Assembly: GCF_026341815.1 (NCBI RefSeq)
Contig: NZ_JAPENX010000001.1
Coordinates: forward strand, 6,448,001 to 6,512,000
DNA: 64,000 nt
Origin: Streptomyces sp. NBC_00572
GTDB lineage: Bacteria > Actinomycetota > Actinomycetes > Streptomycetales > Streptomycetaceae
Direction: 5' to 3'
Part shown: positions 8,462 through 17,099 of the stretch, piece by piece
How positions within the stretch are numbered: the first letter of the stretch is position 1
Layout: each line of letters starts with the position of its first letter
The notes under the pieces: model-generated
The model's database searches: none
Seen by the model: the letters and a program-made list of their open reading frames with translations, nothing else
Told to the model about the DNA's origin: nothing
Translations under genes and position numbers: made by a program

Positions 8462-9556
8462 TTGTCCGTCGAATCCCGGGTGGTGTCGGGACAGCAGGCC
8501 GAGGAAGACCCCGTGGACAAGGCCGTCGATCCCGCCGGGCCACCGCGCATCGGCCGCGTCGGGACCGCGTACCGGGGCTTAGGCCTGGTCCTCGCCCTCG
8601 CCGCGCTCGTCCTGGTCGGACTCCTCAGCGTCTGGGTGGGCACCAGGGGCATCCCCTTCACGGCCACCTGGAACGCCCTGTGGAATCCTGACGGCTCCGA
8701 GACCTCGGTGATCATCCACGACTACCGGATCCCCCGCACGCTCCTCGGCATCCTCGTCGGCACGGCGCTCGGCCTGGCTGGCGCCCTCATGCAGGCCCTG
8801 ACGCGCAATCCGCTCGCCGACCCCGGCATGCTCGGCGTCAACCTGGGGGCCTCCGCCGGCGTCGTGGTGGCCATCGCCTTCTTCGGCGTCGCGGCGCCGA
8901 TCGGCTACGTGTGGTTCGCCCTCGCGGGCGCCGCCGCCGCGTCCGTCGGGGTGTACCTGCTCGGCTCCTCCGGACGGAAGCTCGCCTCCCCCGAGCGGCT
9001 CGTCGTCGCCGGCGCCGCCCTGACCGCCGTGCTGTACGCCTTCAACTGGGCGGTCCTGCTGCTCGACCCGAGGGCCTTCGACCAGTTCCGCTTCTGGACC
9101 GTCGGCTCCCTCGCGGGCCGCTACGACGACATCGTCCTGATGGCACTGCCGTTCATCGTCGTCGGCCTGGTCGTCGCCCTCGTCCTCGCCCCGTCGCTCA
9201 ACGCCCTGGCCATGGGCGACCAGGTCGGCCGGGCCCTCGGGGTGAACGTCGGCCTGACCCGCGCCCTCGGCGCCGTCGCCGTGATGCTCCTCTGCGGGGC
9301 GGCCACCGCCGCCGCCGGACCGATCGGCTTCATCGGCCTCGCCGTCCCGCACATCGCCCGGTTCGTCGTCGGCCCCGACCAGCGCTGGGTGTTCGCGTAC
9401 TCGATGCTCATCGCCCCCGTCCTCCTCGTCGGCTCGGACGTCGTCGGCCGGGTGCTCGGCGCCCCCGGCGAGGTACAGGTCGGCATCGTCACCGCGTTCA
9501 TCGGCGCCCCTCTGTTCATCACCCTGTGCCGTCGCCGAAAGCTGGTCATGCTGTGA
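8462..9556 (+). CDS. FecCD-family ferric-siderophore ABC permease (first)
   Basis: Polytopic membrane subunit of an iron-siderophore importer, about 364 residues. FecCD features include RIPRTLLGILVGTALGLAG, ALTRNPLADPGMLG and GPIGFIGLAVPHIAR. I chose TTG 8462 because GGGGGAG (8449-8455) sits six bases upstream; TTG 8456 has no spacing. Codon 40 (8579-8581) is TTA, the rare bldA-dependent Leu codon in Streptomyces. It overlaps the next permease by GTGA. The order permease-permease-ATPase matches coelichelin-type loci (cchC-D-E), but no substrate-binding lipoprotein gene is visible in this window. Confidence 0.93.
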   Translation: MSVESRVVSGQQAEEDPVDKAVDPAGPPRIGRVGTAYRGLGLVLALAALVLVGLLSVWVGTRGIPFTATWNALWNPDGSETSVIIHDYRIPRTLLGILVGTALGLAGALMQALTRNPLADPGMLGVNLGASAGVVVAIAFFGVAAPIGYVWFALAGAAAASVGVYLLGSSGRKLASPERLVVAGAALTAVLYAFNWAVLLLDPRAFDQFRFWTVGSLAGRYDDIVLMALPFIVVGLVVALVLAPSLNALAMGDQVGRALGVNVGLTRALGAVAVMLLCGAATAAAGPIGFIGLAVPHIARFVVGPDQRWVFAYSMLIAPVLLVGSDVVGRVLGAPGEVQVGIVTAFIGAPLFITLCRRRKLVML

Positions 9557-10671
9557 CTGCCGTACGGGAGGCGAAGGCCTCCGCGCCCGACCCGGCGCCA
9601 GGACCCCCCGGCGCTGCGGGCAGGCCCCGAGTCATCAGCGGTCGGGTCGTCCGCACCCGGTCCGGGGGCATCTCCCTGCGCGTACGGAGCCGCACCGTCG
9701 CCGTCACCGCCGCCCTCCTCGCCGCGCTCGTCGCCGTCGCGGGCGTCACCCTGACCACCGGCGACTTCGACCTGTCCGTCGGCGAGGTCCTCCAGGCGCT
9801 CACCGGCGAAGGCACCGGCATCGCCGACTTCGTCGTCAACACCCTGCGCATGCCACGACTGGTGACCGCGCTGTGCGTCGGCGCGGCCCTCGCCGTGAGC
9901 GGGGCCATTCTCCAGAGCATCACCGGCAACCCGCTGGGAAGCCCCGACATCATCGGCTTCACCAACGGCTCCGCAGTCGGCGCACTCGTCGTCATCGTCG
10001 TGCTGCACGGCAGCATGACGCAGATCGCCCTCGGCGCGCTGATCGGCGGCCTCGCCACGGCCCTCGCCGTCCACCTCCTCATGGTCGGCCGGGGCATCCA
10101 GGGCTTCCGCCTCGTCGTCGTCGGCATCGGCGTCAGCGCCCTGCTCCTCGCCGTCAACTCGTACCTGATCACCCGCGCCACCTTCCAGGAAGCCCTGGAG
10201 GCACAGGCCTGGCTCATCGGCAGCCTGGGCAACCGGCTCTGGACACACGCCAATGCCATCGGCATCGCCGTCGCCGTCCTGCTGCCCCTCGCCTTCTTCC
10301 TCTCCCGCCGCCTCTCCATGGTCGAGATGGGCGACACCACCGCCATGGCCCTCGGTGTCGACGTGGCCCGCACCCGCACCGTCCTGCTCGTGATCAGCGT
10401 CGCCCTGGCCGCCTTCGCCACCGCCGTGACCGGACCCATCTGGTTCATCGCCCTGGCCGCACCCCAGGTGGCCCGCAGGATCACCGGGTCGTCCGGGCCC
10501 GCGCTCCTGCCGTCCGCCCTCATGGGCGCGGTCATGCTCGCCCTGAGCGACCTCGCCGTGCAGCGCCTCTTCGCCCCCGCACTCCTCCCGGTGGGCACGG
10601 CGACCGGCTGCGTCGGCGGTCTCTACCTCATCTGGCTGCTGGTCTCCGAGTCGCGAAAGAGCCGCGCATGA
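9553..10671 (+). CDS. FecCD-family ferric-siderophore ABC permease (second)
   Basis: Second membrane subunit, 372 residues. A basic, proline-rich N-terminus of about 45 residues precedes the hydrophobic core. Family motifs are LRMPRLVTALCVGAALAVSG, ITGNPLGSPDIIGF and GPIWFIALAAPQVARR. The GTG start overlaps the stop of the first permease (GTGA), and its own stop overlaps the ATPase start (ATGA), so the three proteins are made in step. It forms the translocation channel with its neighbour. Confidence 0.93.
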   Translation: MTAVREAKASAPDPAPGPPGAAGRPRVISGRVVRTRSGGISLRVRSRTVAVTAALLAALVAVAGVTLTTGDFDLSVGEVLQALTGEGTGIADFVVNTLRMPRLVTALCVGAALAVSGAILQSITGNPLGSPDIIGFTNGSAVGALVVIVVLHGSMTQIALGALIGGLATALAVHLLMVGRGIQGFRLVVVGIGVSALLLAVNSYLITRATFQEALEAQAWLIGSLGNRLWTHANAIGIAVAVLLPLAFFLSRRLSMVEMGDTTAMALGVDVARTRTVLLVISVALAAFATAVTGPIWFIALAAPQVARRITGSSGPALLPSALMGAVMLALSDLAVQRLFAPALLPVGTATGCVGGLYLIWLLVSESRKSRA

Positions 10672-11588
10672 CTGCGAACAACGACAACCGTCCCGTCGCC
10701 GGCCGCGAGCCCCGGCTGCGCGCCGAGCACCTCACCCTCTCCTACGACCAGCGGACGGTGGCGACCGACCTCTCCGTCGACATCCCCGACCGCTCCTTCA
10801 CGGTGATCATCGGGCCCAACGCCTGCGGCAAGTCCACCCTGCTCACCGCCCTCGCCCGGATGCTCAAACCGAAGGCCGGACAGGTCTACCTCGACGGCGC
10901 CGCCATCGCCTCGTACCGCTCCCGCGAGGTAGCCCGCAGGCTCGGCCTGCTCCCGCAGTCCTCGACCGCCCCCGGCGGCATCACGGTCGGCGACCTGGTG
11001 GCCCGCGGCCGCTACCCCCACCAGGGGATGCTCAAGCAGTGGTCCGCCGAGGACGAGGCCGCCGTCGTCGAGGCCATGCGCCAGACCGGCGTCCTCGAAC
11101 TCGCCGACCGGCCCGTCGACGACCTGTCCGGCGGCCAGCGCCAGCGCGTCTGGCTCTCCATGGTCCTCGCCCAGCAGACCTCCATCCTGCTGCTCGACGA
11201 ACCGACCACGTTCCTCGACATCGCCCACCAGGTCGAAGTCCTCGACCTCTGCGCCGAACTCCACGCCCACAAGGGCCACACGGTCGTCGCGGTCCTCCAC
11301 GACCTCAACCAGGCCTGCCGCTACGCCACCCACCTGATCGTGATGCGCCCCGGCGGCATCATCGCCGCCGAGGGCGACCCGAAGACGGTCATGACCGCCG
11401 AGCTCGTCGAGGACGTCTTCGGCCTGCCCTGCCGGATCATCCCCGACCCCGAGACCGGCACGCCCCTGATGGTGCCCGCCGCACCCAAGTGGTACGCCCC
11501 CGCGGCAGCGGGCCCCGAGCACACCGACGAGAACGCGAACGGCAGCGGGCACGCCACGGCGGACACCGCGATGGCCAAGACCTCCTGA
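10668..11588 (+). CDS. Ferric-siderophore ABC importer ATPase
   Basis: A 306-residue FepC/FecE-type ATPase that drives the two upstream permeases. Walker A is GPNACGKST, signature LSGGQRQRVWLSMVLAQQ, Walker B LLLDEPTTFLD, and switch His VLHDLNQA. The core ends near residue 265; a loose Ala-rich tail follows. It is translationally coupled to the preceding permease and is followed by about 65 bases before the amidohydrolase gene, which may be read from the same transcript. Confidence 0.95.
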   Translation: MTANNDNRPVAGREPRLRAEHLTLSYDQRTVATDLSVDIPDRSFTVIIGPNACGKSTLLTALARMLKPKAGQVYLDGAAIASYRSREVARRLGLLPQSSTAPGGITVGDLVARGRYPHQGMLKQWSAEDEAAVVEAMRQTGVLELADRPVDDLSGGQRQRVWLSMVLAQQTSILLLDEPTTFLDIAHQVEVLDLCAELHAHKGHTVVAVLHDLNQACRYATHLIVMRPGGIIAAEGDPKTVMTAELVEDVFGLPCRIIPDPETGTPLMVPAAPKWYAPAAAGPEHTDENANGSGHATADTAMAKTS

Positions 11589-11652
11589 CGACAGCACCGC
11601 ACCACAGGCGACAGCGACAGCACCAGCGACCGCGACCGGGAACGGACTGCCC

Positions 11653-13224
11653 ATGCTCTGTACGAGGCTGACGAACGCGCGCATTCTCACCATGGATCCG
11701 GACCGCCCCGTCGCCCACGACATCGGCATCTGGCGCGGCCGGATCGTGGGCCTCGACGCGGCCGTGACCTCGCTGCCCGCCCGCGAGACCGTCGACCTCC
11801 AGGGCGCCACCGTGCTGCCCGGCTTCATCGACAGCCACGTCCACCTGGCCTGGGCGGGCCTGAAGGCCGACACCCCGAGCATCGCCCCCTGCGAGCGCGT
11901 CGAGGACGTCCTCGACGTCGTGGCGGCGGCCGTCACCCGCAAGGAACCCGGCGCCTGGGTGGACATCGCCGGTTACGACCAACGGGCCCTGGGACGCCAT
12001 CTCACCGCCACGGAACTGGACCGCGTCGCCCAGGGCCGCAAGATCTTCCTCATGCACGACTCCGGACACGCCTGCGTCGTCGACAGCGCCGTCCTCGACC
12101 TGCTCCCGGCCGAAGTCCCGCACCAGGACGGCTTCCTCGCGGAGAGTGCCATGACCGCGGTACGGCGGCTCCGGTTGCCGTACTCCCAGGAGGAACTCGC
12201 CGACGCGATCGAGCGGGCCGGCCGCGCCTGCCTCGCCGAGGGGATCACCGCCTGCGCCGAGGCGGGCATCGGAGGCGGCCTCCTCGGCCACAGCCCGGTC
12301 GAACTCGGCGCCTACCAACTCCTCAGGGACCAGGGCCGGCTGCCCCTCCGCGTCCAGCTCATGGCCGCCGGCGACACCCTCCACCCGCTCGCCGCGCACC
12401 GCGACGACGGCATCCCGCGCTCCCTCGACCTCGGCCTGCGCACCGGCTTCGGCGACGACTGGCTCTCCCTCGGCGCCCTCAAGATCTACACCGACGGCGG
12501 CATGATGGCCCGTACGGCGGCACTCACCGACCCGTACGAGGGGATGTCCACCTCCGGACAGTTCCAGGACGACCCCGAGCGGATCGCGGAGCTCATCGTC
12601 GACGGCCACCTCGCCGGCTGGCAGCTCGCCGTCCACGCCATCGGGGACCGCGCCGCCGACCTCGCCCTGGACGCCCTGGAGCGGGCGCAGGAGCGCAGGG
12701 CCCGCCCGGACGCCCGGCACCGGGTGGAACACGCCGGTCTGATCCGCCCGGACCAGCTCCCGCGTTTCGCCCGGCTCGGCGTCAGCGCCGTGGTCCAGCC
12801 GAACTTCCTCCGCTACTTCGGCGACGACTACGCGGACGTCATGGGGGAGCGGCGGGCGCCCTGGATGTACCGGGGCCGGGGATTCCTCGACCACGGCGTC
12901 ACCCTCGTCGGCAGCTCCGACCGGCCCGTCACGGACGGCTCGCCGCTCCGCGCGATCCAGTTCATGGTCGAGCGCGCCTCGACCTCCGGCCGGCCGATCG
13001 GACCGGACGAGGGCGTCACCGTCGACGAGGCCCTGCACGCCTACACCGTGGCGGGTGCGTACGCCTCCCACCAGGACGACAGCGCGGGCAGTCTCACGCC
13101 CGGCAAGCGCGCTGACCTGGTGGTCCTCGGCGACGATCCCCGGGCCGTCGGCACCTCACGGATCGGGGACATCGAGGTCGTGGCGACGTACGTCGACGGG
13201 CGCACCGAGAAGGGGAAGGCATGA
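11653..13224 (+). CDS. YtcJ-type metal-dependent amidohydrolase
   Basis: A 523-residue member of the amidohydrolase superfamily (Amidohydro_3/YtcJ). The metal-binding HxH is in PGFIDSHVHLAW, a later His lies in WQLAVHAIGDRAAD, another in RVEHAGLI, and the Asp site is SSDRPV. The C-terminal beta-sandwich return is seen in LTPGKRADLVVLGDDP. The substrate cannot be read from sequence. Its position directly after the siderophore import operon and its coupling to the next small gene suggest a role in siderophore processing or tailoring, but YtcJ proteins are common elsewhere, so this is inference. Confidence 0.85.
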   Translation: MLCTRLTNARILTMDPDRPVAHDIGIWRGRIVGLDAAVTSLPARETVDLQGATVLPGFIDSHVHLAWAGLKADTPSIAPCERVEDVLDVVAAAVTRKEPGAWVDIAGYDQRALGRHLTATELDRVAQGRKIFLMHDSGHACVVDSAVLDLLPAEVPHQDGFLAESAMTAVRRLRLPYSQEELADAIERAGRACLAEGITACAEAGIGGGLLGHSPVELGAYQLLRDQGRLPLRVQLMAAGDTLHPLAAHRDDGIPRSLDLGLRTGFGDDWLSLGALKIYTDGGMMARTAALTDPYEGMSTSGQFQDDPERIAELIVDGHLAGWQLAVHAIGDRAADLALDALERAQERRARPDARHRVEHAGLIRPDQLPRFARLGVSAVVQPNFLRYFGDDYADVMGERRAPWMYRGRGFLDHGVTLVGSSDRPVTDGSPLRAIQFMVERASTSGRPIGPDEGVTVDEALHAYTVAGAYASHQDDSAGSLTPGKRADLVVLGDDPRAVGTSRIGDIEVVATYVDGRTEKGKA

Positions 13225-13448
13225 GCGGCGGAGAGCACGGCCTCGCGGCGTTCGCGGCCCTGTGGGAGGTGCCCGCGTCACCGCCCCGGTGGGTGATCTG
13301 GCACCCGGACGCGGACACCATGGTCTTCGACAGGGAGCTCAACCTCCCCGTGCACGTCGACGACGCGTCCCTGGACGAGGTGCTGCGCCGGATGCGCGAG
13401 GCCGGCGTGCCGGAGAGCGAGGAGTACCCGGGGCGGGCGTGCGGGTAG
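13221..13448 (+). CDS. Small protein of unknown function coupled to the amidohydrolase
   Basis: A 75-residue protein whose ATG overlaps the amidohydrolase stop (ATGA), so it is probably a real gene. It is acidic, has no membrane segment, and contains a Trp-rich stretch (PPRWVIWHPD) and a helix-like segment (LDEVLRRMREAG). I do not recognise the family. It is not MbtH-like despite its size. Tight coupling suggests it works with, or regulates, the amidohydrolase. Confidence 0.7.
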   Translation: MSGGEHGLAAFAALWEVPASPPRWVIWHPDADTMVFDRELNLPVHVDDASLDEVLRRMREAGVPESEEYPGRACG

Positions 13449-13460
13449 GGGGACGGCCGG

Positions 13461-13702
13461 TCAGTCGGTGTACGTGAACTCGTCGGCCGGGCCGGCGGGG
13501 GACAGGTAGCCGTTCGTCAGCACCCTGACGCCCGTCGTCTTGCTGCGGGCCGAACCCGACGACGGCGCCCTCACACTGATCAGCGTCGGCGAGTGGTAGG
13601 GGGCGCCTGCAGCTGCTCCAGATACGTCGAGTCGGCGCGCTGGTATCCGACTTGGGCCAGGAAGTCGTCAATCTATTTTCCGCCAGGGGCGTCTGAGGTC
13701 AT
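13461..13702 (-). pseudogene. Possible small decayed reading frame
   Basis: From ATG 13702 on the minus strand nine codons run into an in-frame TAG (13673-13675). Coding-like sequence then continues in the same frame (DDFLAQVGYQRADSTYLEQL) until a TGA. A different frame carries a plausible C-terminus (RVLTNGYLSPAGPADEFTYT) ending at 13461. The stretch is locally AT-richer than its neighbours. I do not recognise the protein. It may be a relic or simply non-coding. Confidence 0.3.
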
Positions 13703-13738
13703 ATCTGCCCCCACGCCGCCCAGGGCCAGGCGATTGGG

Positions 13739-14950
13739 CTACGACCTGTCCGCCGGATCAGGGTCGGACACGATCTGGCGCCGGTCCAAGATCCCCGGCA
13801 GCGCCTCCACCAGCTCCCCGATCTGGCGCGCCGAGACCGTCAGCGCCGGAGCCAGGCGTACGGTCCCGGGACCGGCGGCGTTGACGAGGAACCCGGCCTC
13901 CTGCGCCGCGCCCTGGACCCGGGCGGCGACCGGCTCGGTCAGGACGACACCGAGCAGCAGCCCCGCGCCCCGCACCTCCGCCACCAGGGGGTGCTTCAGC
14001 GCCTCCACCCCGGCCCGCAGCAGCTCACCCATGCGCACGGTGTGCTCCAGGAGGCCCTCGGCCGCGATGGTCTCCAGGACGGCCGAACCCGCCGCGCAGG
14101 CGATCGGGTTGCCGCCGAAGGTGGACCCGTGCTGGCCGGGACCGAGCAGCTCGGCGGCCGCTCCGAACGCGACCGTGGCACCGATCGGAAGGCCACCCCC
14201 CAACCCCTTGGCCAGGGTCACCACGTCCGGGTCCGCACCCGCCTCGGCCTGGTGCGCGAACCAGTGCCCGGTCCGGCCGATCCCGGTCTGCACCTCGTCG
14301 AGGACGAGGAGGCTCCCCACGGCGCGGGTGATCTCGCGGGCGGCCCGCAGAAACCCGTCGGGCGCGGGGATCACGCCCGCCTCACCCTGTACGGGTTCGA
14401 CGAAGACCGCCGCCGTGTCCTGCGAGACGGCCGCGCGCAGCGCTTCGACGTCGCCGAACGGCACATGGGTCACGTCCCCCGGCAGCGGCAGGAACGGCTC
14501 GCGCTTCGCCTGCTGACCCGTGACCGCGAGGGCGCCCATCGTGCGGCCGTGGAAGCCGCCCTCCATCGCGACGACCCGCGTGCGCCCGGTCCGCCGGGCG
14601 GCCTTGAACGCAGCCTCGACCGCCTCCGCCCCGGAGTTGGAGAAGAACACCCGGCCCGGCCTGCCGAACCGTCCGAGGAGCCGTTCCGCCAGGGCGACCG
14701 GCGGCTCGGCGACGAACAGGTTCGAGACATGACCGAGCCGCGCGACCTGCTCGGTGACGGCCGCGACCACGGCGGGATGGCCGTGTCCGAGCGTGTTGAC
14801 GGCGATCCCGCCGGTGAAGTCCGTGTACGCGCGGCCGGCTTCGTCCCAGACCGTGCAGCCCTCGCCGCGGACCAGGGCCAGCGGAGGAGTTCCGTACGTG
14901 TCCATCATCACGGCACGCCAGCGGTCCGTGAGCGGGGTGGAGCCGGTCAT
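13739..14950 (-). CDS. argD: Acetylornithine aminotransferase
   Basis: PLP-dependent class III aminotransferase of about 403 residues converting N-acetylglutamate semialdehyde to N-acetylornithine. Landmarks are FFSNSGAEAVEAAFKAAR, the Asp of LVLDEVQTGIGRTG and the PLP Lys in VTLAKGLGGGLPIGA. ATG 14950 overlaps the argB stop (ATGA). It is the last gene of the argCJBD operon and ends with TAG. No argR, argG or argH follows, unlike the usual Streptomyces arginine operon, which supports a dedicated second copy feeding a secondary pathway. Confidence 0.93.
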   Translation of the reverse strand: MTGSTPLTDRWRAVMMDTYGTPPLALVRGEGCTVWDEAGRAYTDFTGGIAVNTLGHGHPAVVAAVTEQVARLGHVSNLFVAEPPVALAERLLGRFGRPGRVFFSNSGAEAVEAAFKAARRTGRTRVVAMEGGFHGRTMGALAVTGQQAKREPFLPLPGDVTHVPFGDVEALRAAVSQDTAAVFVEPVQGEAGVIPAPDGFLRAAREITRAVGSLLVLDEVQTGIGRTGHWFAHQAEAGADPDVVTLAKGLGGGLPIGATVAFGAAAELLGPGQHGSTFGGNPIACAAGSAVLETIAAEGLLEHTVRMGELLRAGVEALKHPLVAEVRGAGLLLGVVLTEPVAARVQGAAQEAGFLVNAAGPGTVRLAPALTVSARQIGELVEALPGILDRRQIVSDPDPADRS

Positions 14951-15951
14951 GCGGGGATCTCCTCGTCGTCCTTCGATCGGTTCTGTGCGTGGTCCTGCGC
15001 GTCGTCGGGCAGGACCGTGGTGCCGGGGTTCTCCTCCGTGAGGACGCCCCGGAGGACGGCGTGCGGCGTGCGACCGTCGAGGACGTGGACCCGGCCGACT
15101 CCCGAGCGGACCGCCCGCAGGCAGCCCTCCATCTTCGGCAGCATCCCGCCCGCGAGACCGGGCAGCAGCGCGTCCAGTTCGCCGGCGGTCAGCCGGGGGA
15201 TCACCTCGGTGCTGCGCGGCCAGTCGGCGTAGAGCCCGGGGACGTCCGTGAGCATCACGAGCCGGTCGGCGCCGAGGGCGACGGCCAGGGCCGAGGCCGC
15301 GAGGTCGGCGTTCACGTTGTAGATCTGCCCGTCCGTGCCGCGCGCCACCGGGGAGACGACCGGTATGCGACCTCCGGCGAGGAGGTTCCGGACGGTGTCC
15401 GGCGCGACGTTCACGATGTCGCCGACGAGACCGATGTCGACCGGCCGACCGTCCACCCAGGCCGGGCGGCGTACGGCGGTCAACGTGTGGGCGTCCTCGC
15501 CCGACATGCCGACGGCGAAGGGCCCGTGGGCGTTGATGGCACCGACCAGGTCCCGTTGCACCTGCCCGGTGAGCACCATGCGGACCACGTCCATGGCCTC
15601 CGGCGTCGTCACCCGCATGCCCGCCTCGAACCGGACCTCCAGGGCGAGCCGGTCGAGCATCGAACTGATCTGGGGACCGCCGCCGTGCACCACGACCGGG
15701 TGCAGACCCGCATGCCACAGCTCGACGACGTCCTGGGCGAAGGACCGCCGGAGAGCGGGGTCCACCAGGGTGCTGCCCCCGCACTTCAGGACGACGGTCC
15801 GACCCTGGAGCTCCTCCGACCACGGGACGTCCGTGGTCGGCAGGACCCCGGCGGTCGCCCCCCTCGCACCCCGCACGGTGGCCACACCCTCCGCGTCCCG
15901 CACGGCGGGCTGCTCACCGAGCGTCCTCATTCCCGTACCCCCTCCGCTCAT
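14947..15951 (-). CDS. argB: Acetylglutamate kinase
   Basis: About 334 residues; phosphorylates N-acetylglutamate. The amino-acid-kinase core begins near residue 45 with VVLKCGGSTLVDPA and continues with the substrate loop HPVVVHGGGPQISSML, NVNADLAASALAVALGADRL and PKMEGCLRAVRSGV. ATG 15951 overlaps the argJ stop by four bases, which decides this start over ATG 15930. The protein carries N-terminal (about 45 residues) and C-terminal extensions of low complexity compared with typical ArgB of about 300 residues. The usual KY/FGG start of the core is KCGG. Confidence 0.92.
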   Translation of the reverse strand: MSGGGTGMRTLGEQPAVRDAEGVATVRGARGATAGVLPTTDVPWSEELQGRTVVLKCGGSTLVDPALRRSFAQDVVELWHAGLHPVVVHGGGPQISSMLDRLALEVRFEAGMRVTTPEAMDVVRMVLTGQVQRDLVGAINAHGPFAVGMSGEDAHTLTAVRRPAWVDGRPVDIGLVGDIVNVAPDTVRNLLAGGRIPVVSPVARGTDGQIYNVNADLAASALAVALGADRLVMLTDVPGLYADWPRSTEVIPRLTAGELDALLPGLAGGMLPKMEGCLRAVRSGVGRVHVLDGRTPHAVLRGVLTEENPGTTVLPDDAQDHAQNRSKDDEEIPA

Positions 15952-17099
15952 GAGCTGTAGGCGCTGTTCTCGTGCACGTACTCGGCCGTCAGGTCGTTGG
16001 TCCAGATCGCGGCCGACGCGTCCCCGGCGCGCAGGTCGACCGTGATCGTGATCAGGCGGCCCGACATGTCGACCTTCTCCCTGGGTTCCCCGGCCGCGCC
16101 GTCCCGGCAGACCCAGACGCCGTTGATGGCCACGTCCAGGCGGTCGGGGTCGAAGGCCGCGTCGGTCGTGCCGATGGCCGAGAGCACCCGGCCCCAGTTG
16201 GGGTCCTCGCCGTGCAGGGCGCACTTGAGGAGGTTGTTCCTGGCCACCTCGCGGCCCACGGTCACGGCGTCCTCCTCGGACGCGGCGCCGACGACCGCCA
16301 CCTCGATCTCCTTCGACGCGCCCTCGGCGTCCGCGATCAGCTGCCGTGTCAGGTCGAGACAGACGGCGTGCACCGCCGCGGTGAGGTCCTCGTCCTCCGG
16401 GGTCACCCCGGAGGCGCCCGAGGCGAGCAGCAGCACGGTGTCGTTCGTGGACATGCAGCCGTCGGAGTCCACCCGGTCGAAGGTGGTCCGTACGGCCGCG
16501 CGCAGCACGGAGTCGAGCGCCGGCCCCGCCGCGACGGCGTCCGTGGTGAGGACCACGAGCATGGTGGCGAGACCGGGGGCGAGCATGCCCGCGCCCTTCG
16601 CCATCCCGCCGACGGTCCAGCCGGACCGGGACACGACCGCGGTCTTGTGCACCGAGTCGGTCGTCTTGATGGCGACGGCCGCGTCCCGGCCGCCGTCGGA
16701 GGTCAGGCGGTCCGCCGCGAGGGCGATGCCGGACGCGATCCGGTCCATGGGCAGCGGGACACCGATGAGCCCGGTGGAGCAGACGGCCACGTCGGCCGGA
16801 GCGACACCGACGGCGAGGGCCGTGAGCTCGGCCATCGTCCGTGCGTCGTCGGCTCCGGCAGGGCCGGTGCAGGCGTTGGCGCCGCCGGAGTTGAGGACGA
16901 CCGCGGAGACCCTGCCGTCGGCGAGGGCCCGGCGCGACCAGTGGACCGGTGCGGCCTGGACGCGGTTGGAGGTGAAGACTCCTGCGGCGGCCGGTGCGGG
17001 GCCCTGGTTCACGACCAGGGCGAGATCGGGATCGCCGGACGTCTTGATGCCGGCGGCCACCCCGCTGGCGAGGAATCCTCGGGCGGCGGTCACGGTCAC
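15948..17099 (-). CDS. argJ: Bifunctional glutamate N-acetyltransferase / ornithine acetyltransferase
   Basis: 383 residues, normal for ArgJ, which recycles the acetyl group and releases ornithine. The self-cleavage site is recognisable as KGAGMLAPGLATML, where Thr becomes the N-terminal nucleophile of the beta chain. SDGCMSTNDTVLLLASG is also typical. GTG 17099 overlaps the argC stop (GTGA). Ornithine, the product, is a precursor of hydroxamate siderophore units and of arginine, which fits its place beside the siderophore genes. Confidence 0.94.
   Translation of the reverse strand: MTVTAARGFLASGVAAGIKTSGDPDLALVVNQGPAPAAAGVFTSNRVQAAPVHWSRRALADGRVSAVVLNSGGANACTGPAGADDARTMAELTALAVGVAPADVAVCSTGLIGVPLPMDRIASGIALAADRLTSDGGRDAAVAIKTTDSVHKTAVVSRSGWTVGGMAKGAGMLAPGLATMLVVLTTDAVAAGPALDSVLRAAVRTTFDRVDSDGCMSTNDTVLLLASGASGVTPEDEDLTAAVHAVCLDLTRQLIADAEGASKEIEVAVVGAASEEDAVTVGREVARNNLLKCALHGEDPNWGRVLSAIGTTDAAFDPDRLDVAINGVWVCRDGAAGEPREKVDMSGRLITITVDLRAGDASAAIWTNDLTAEYVHENSAYSS

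Noticed and set aside
9121..10598. Long minus-strand open frames opposite the FecCD permeases
   Set aside because: They are antisense shadows produced by GC-rich third positions; the plus-strand frames carry clear family motifs and coupled starts.
13221..13448. A second MbtH-like protein
   Set aside because: Only its size and setting suggest this; the conserved NPFED, SLWP and WTDLRP motifs are missing.
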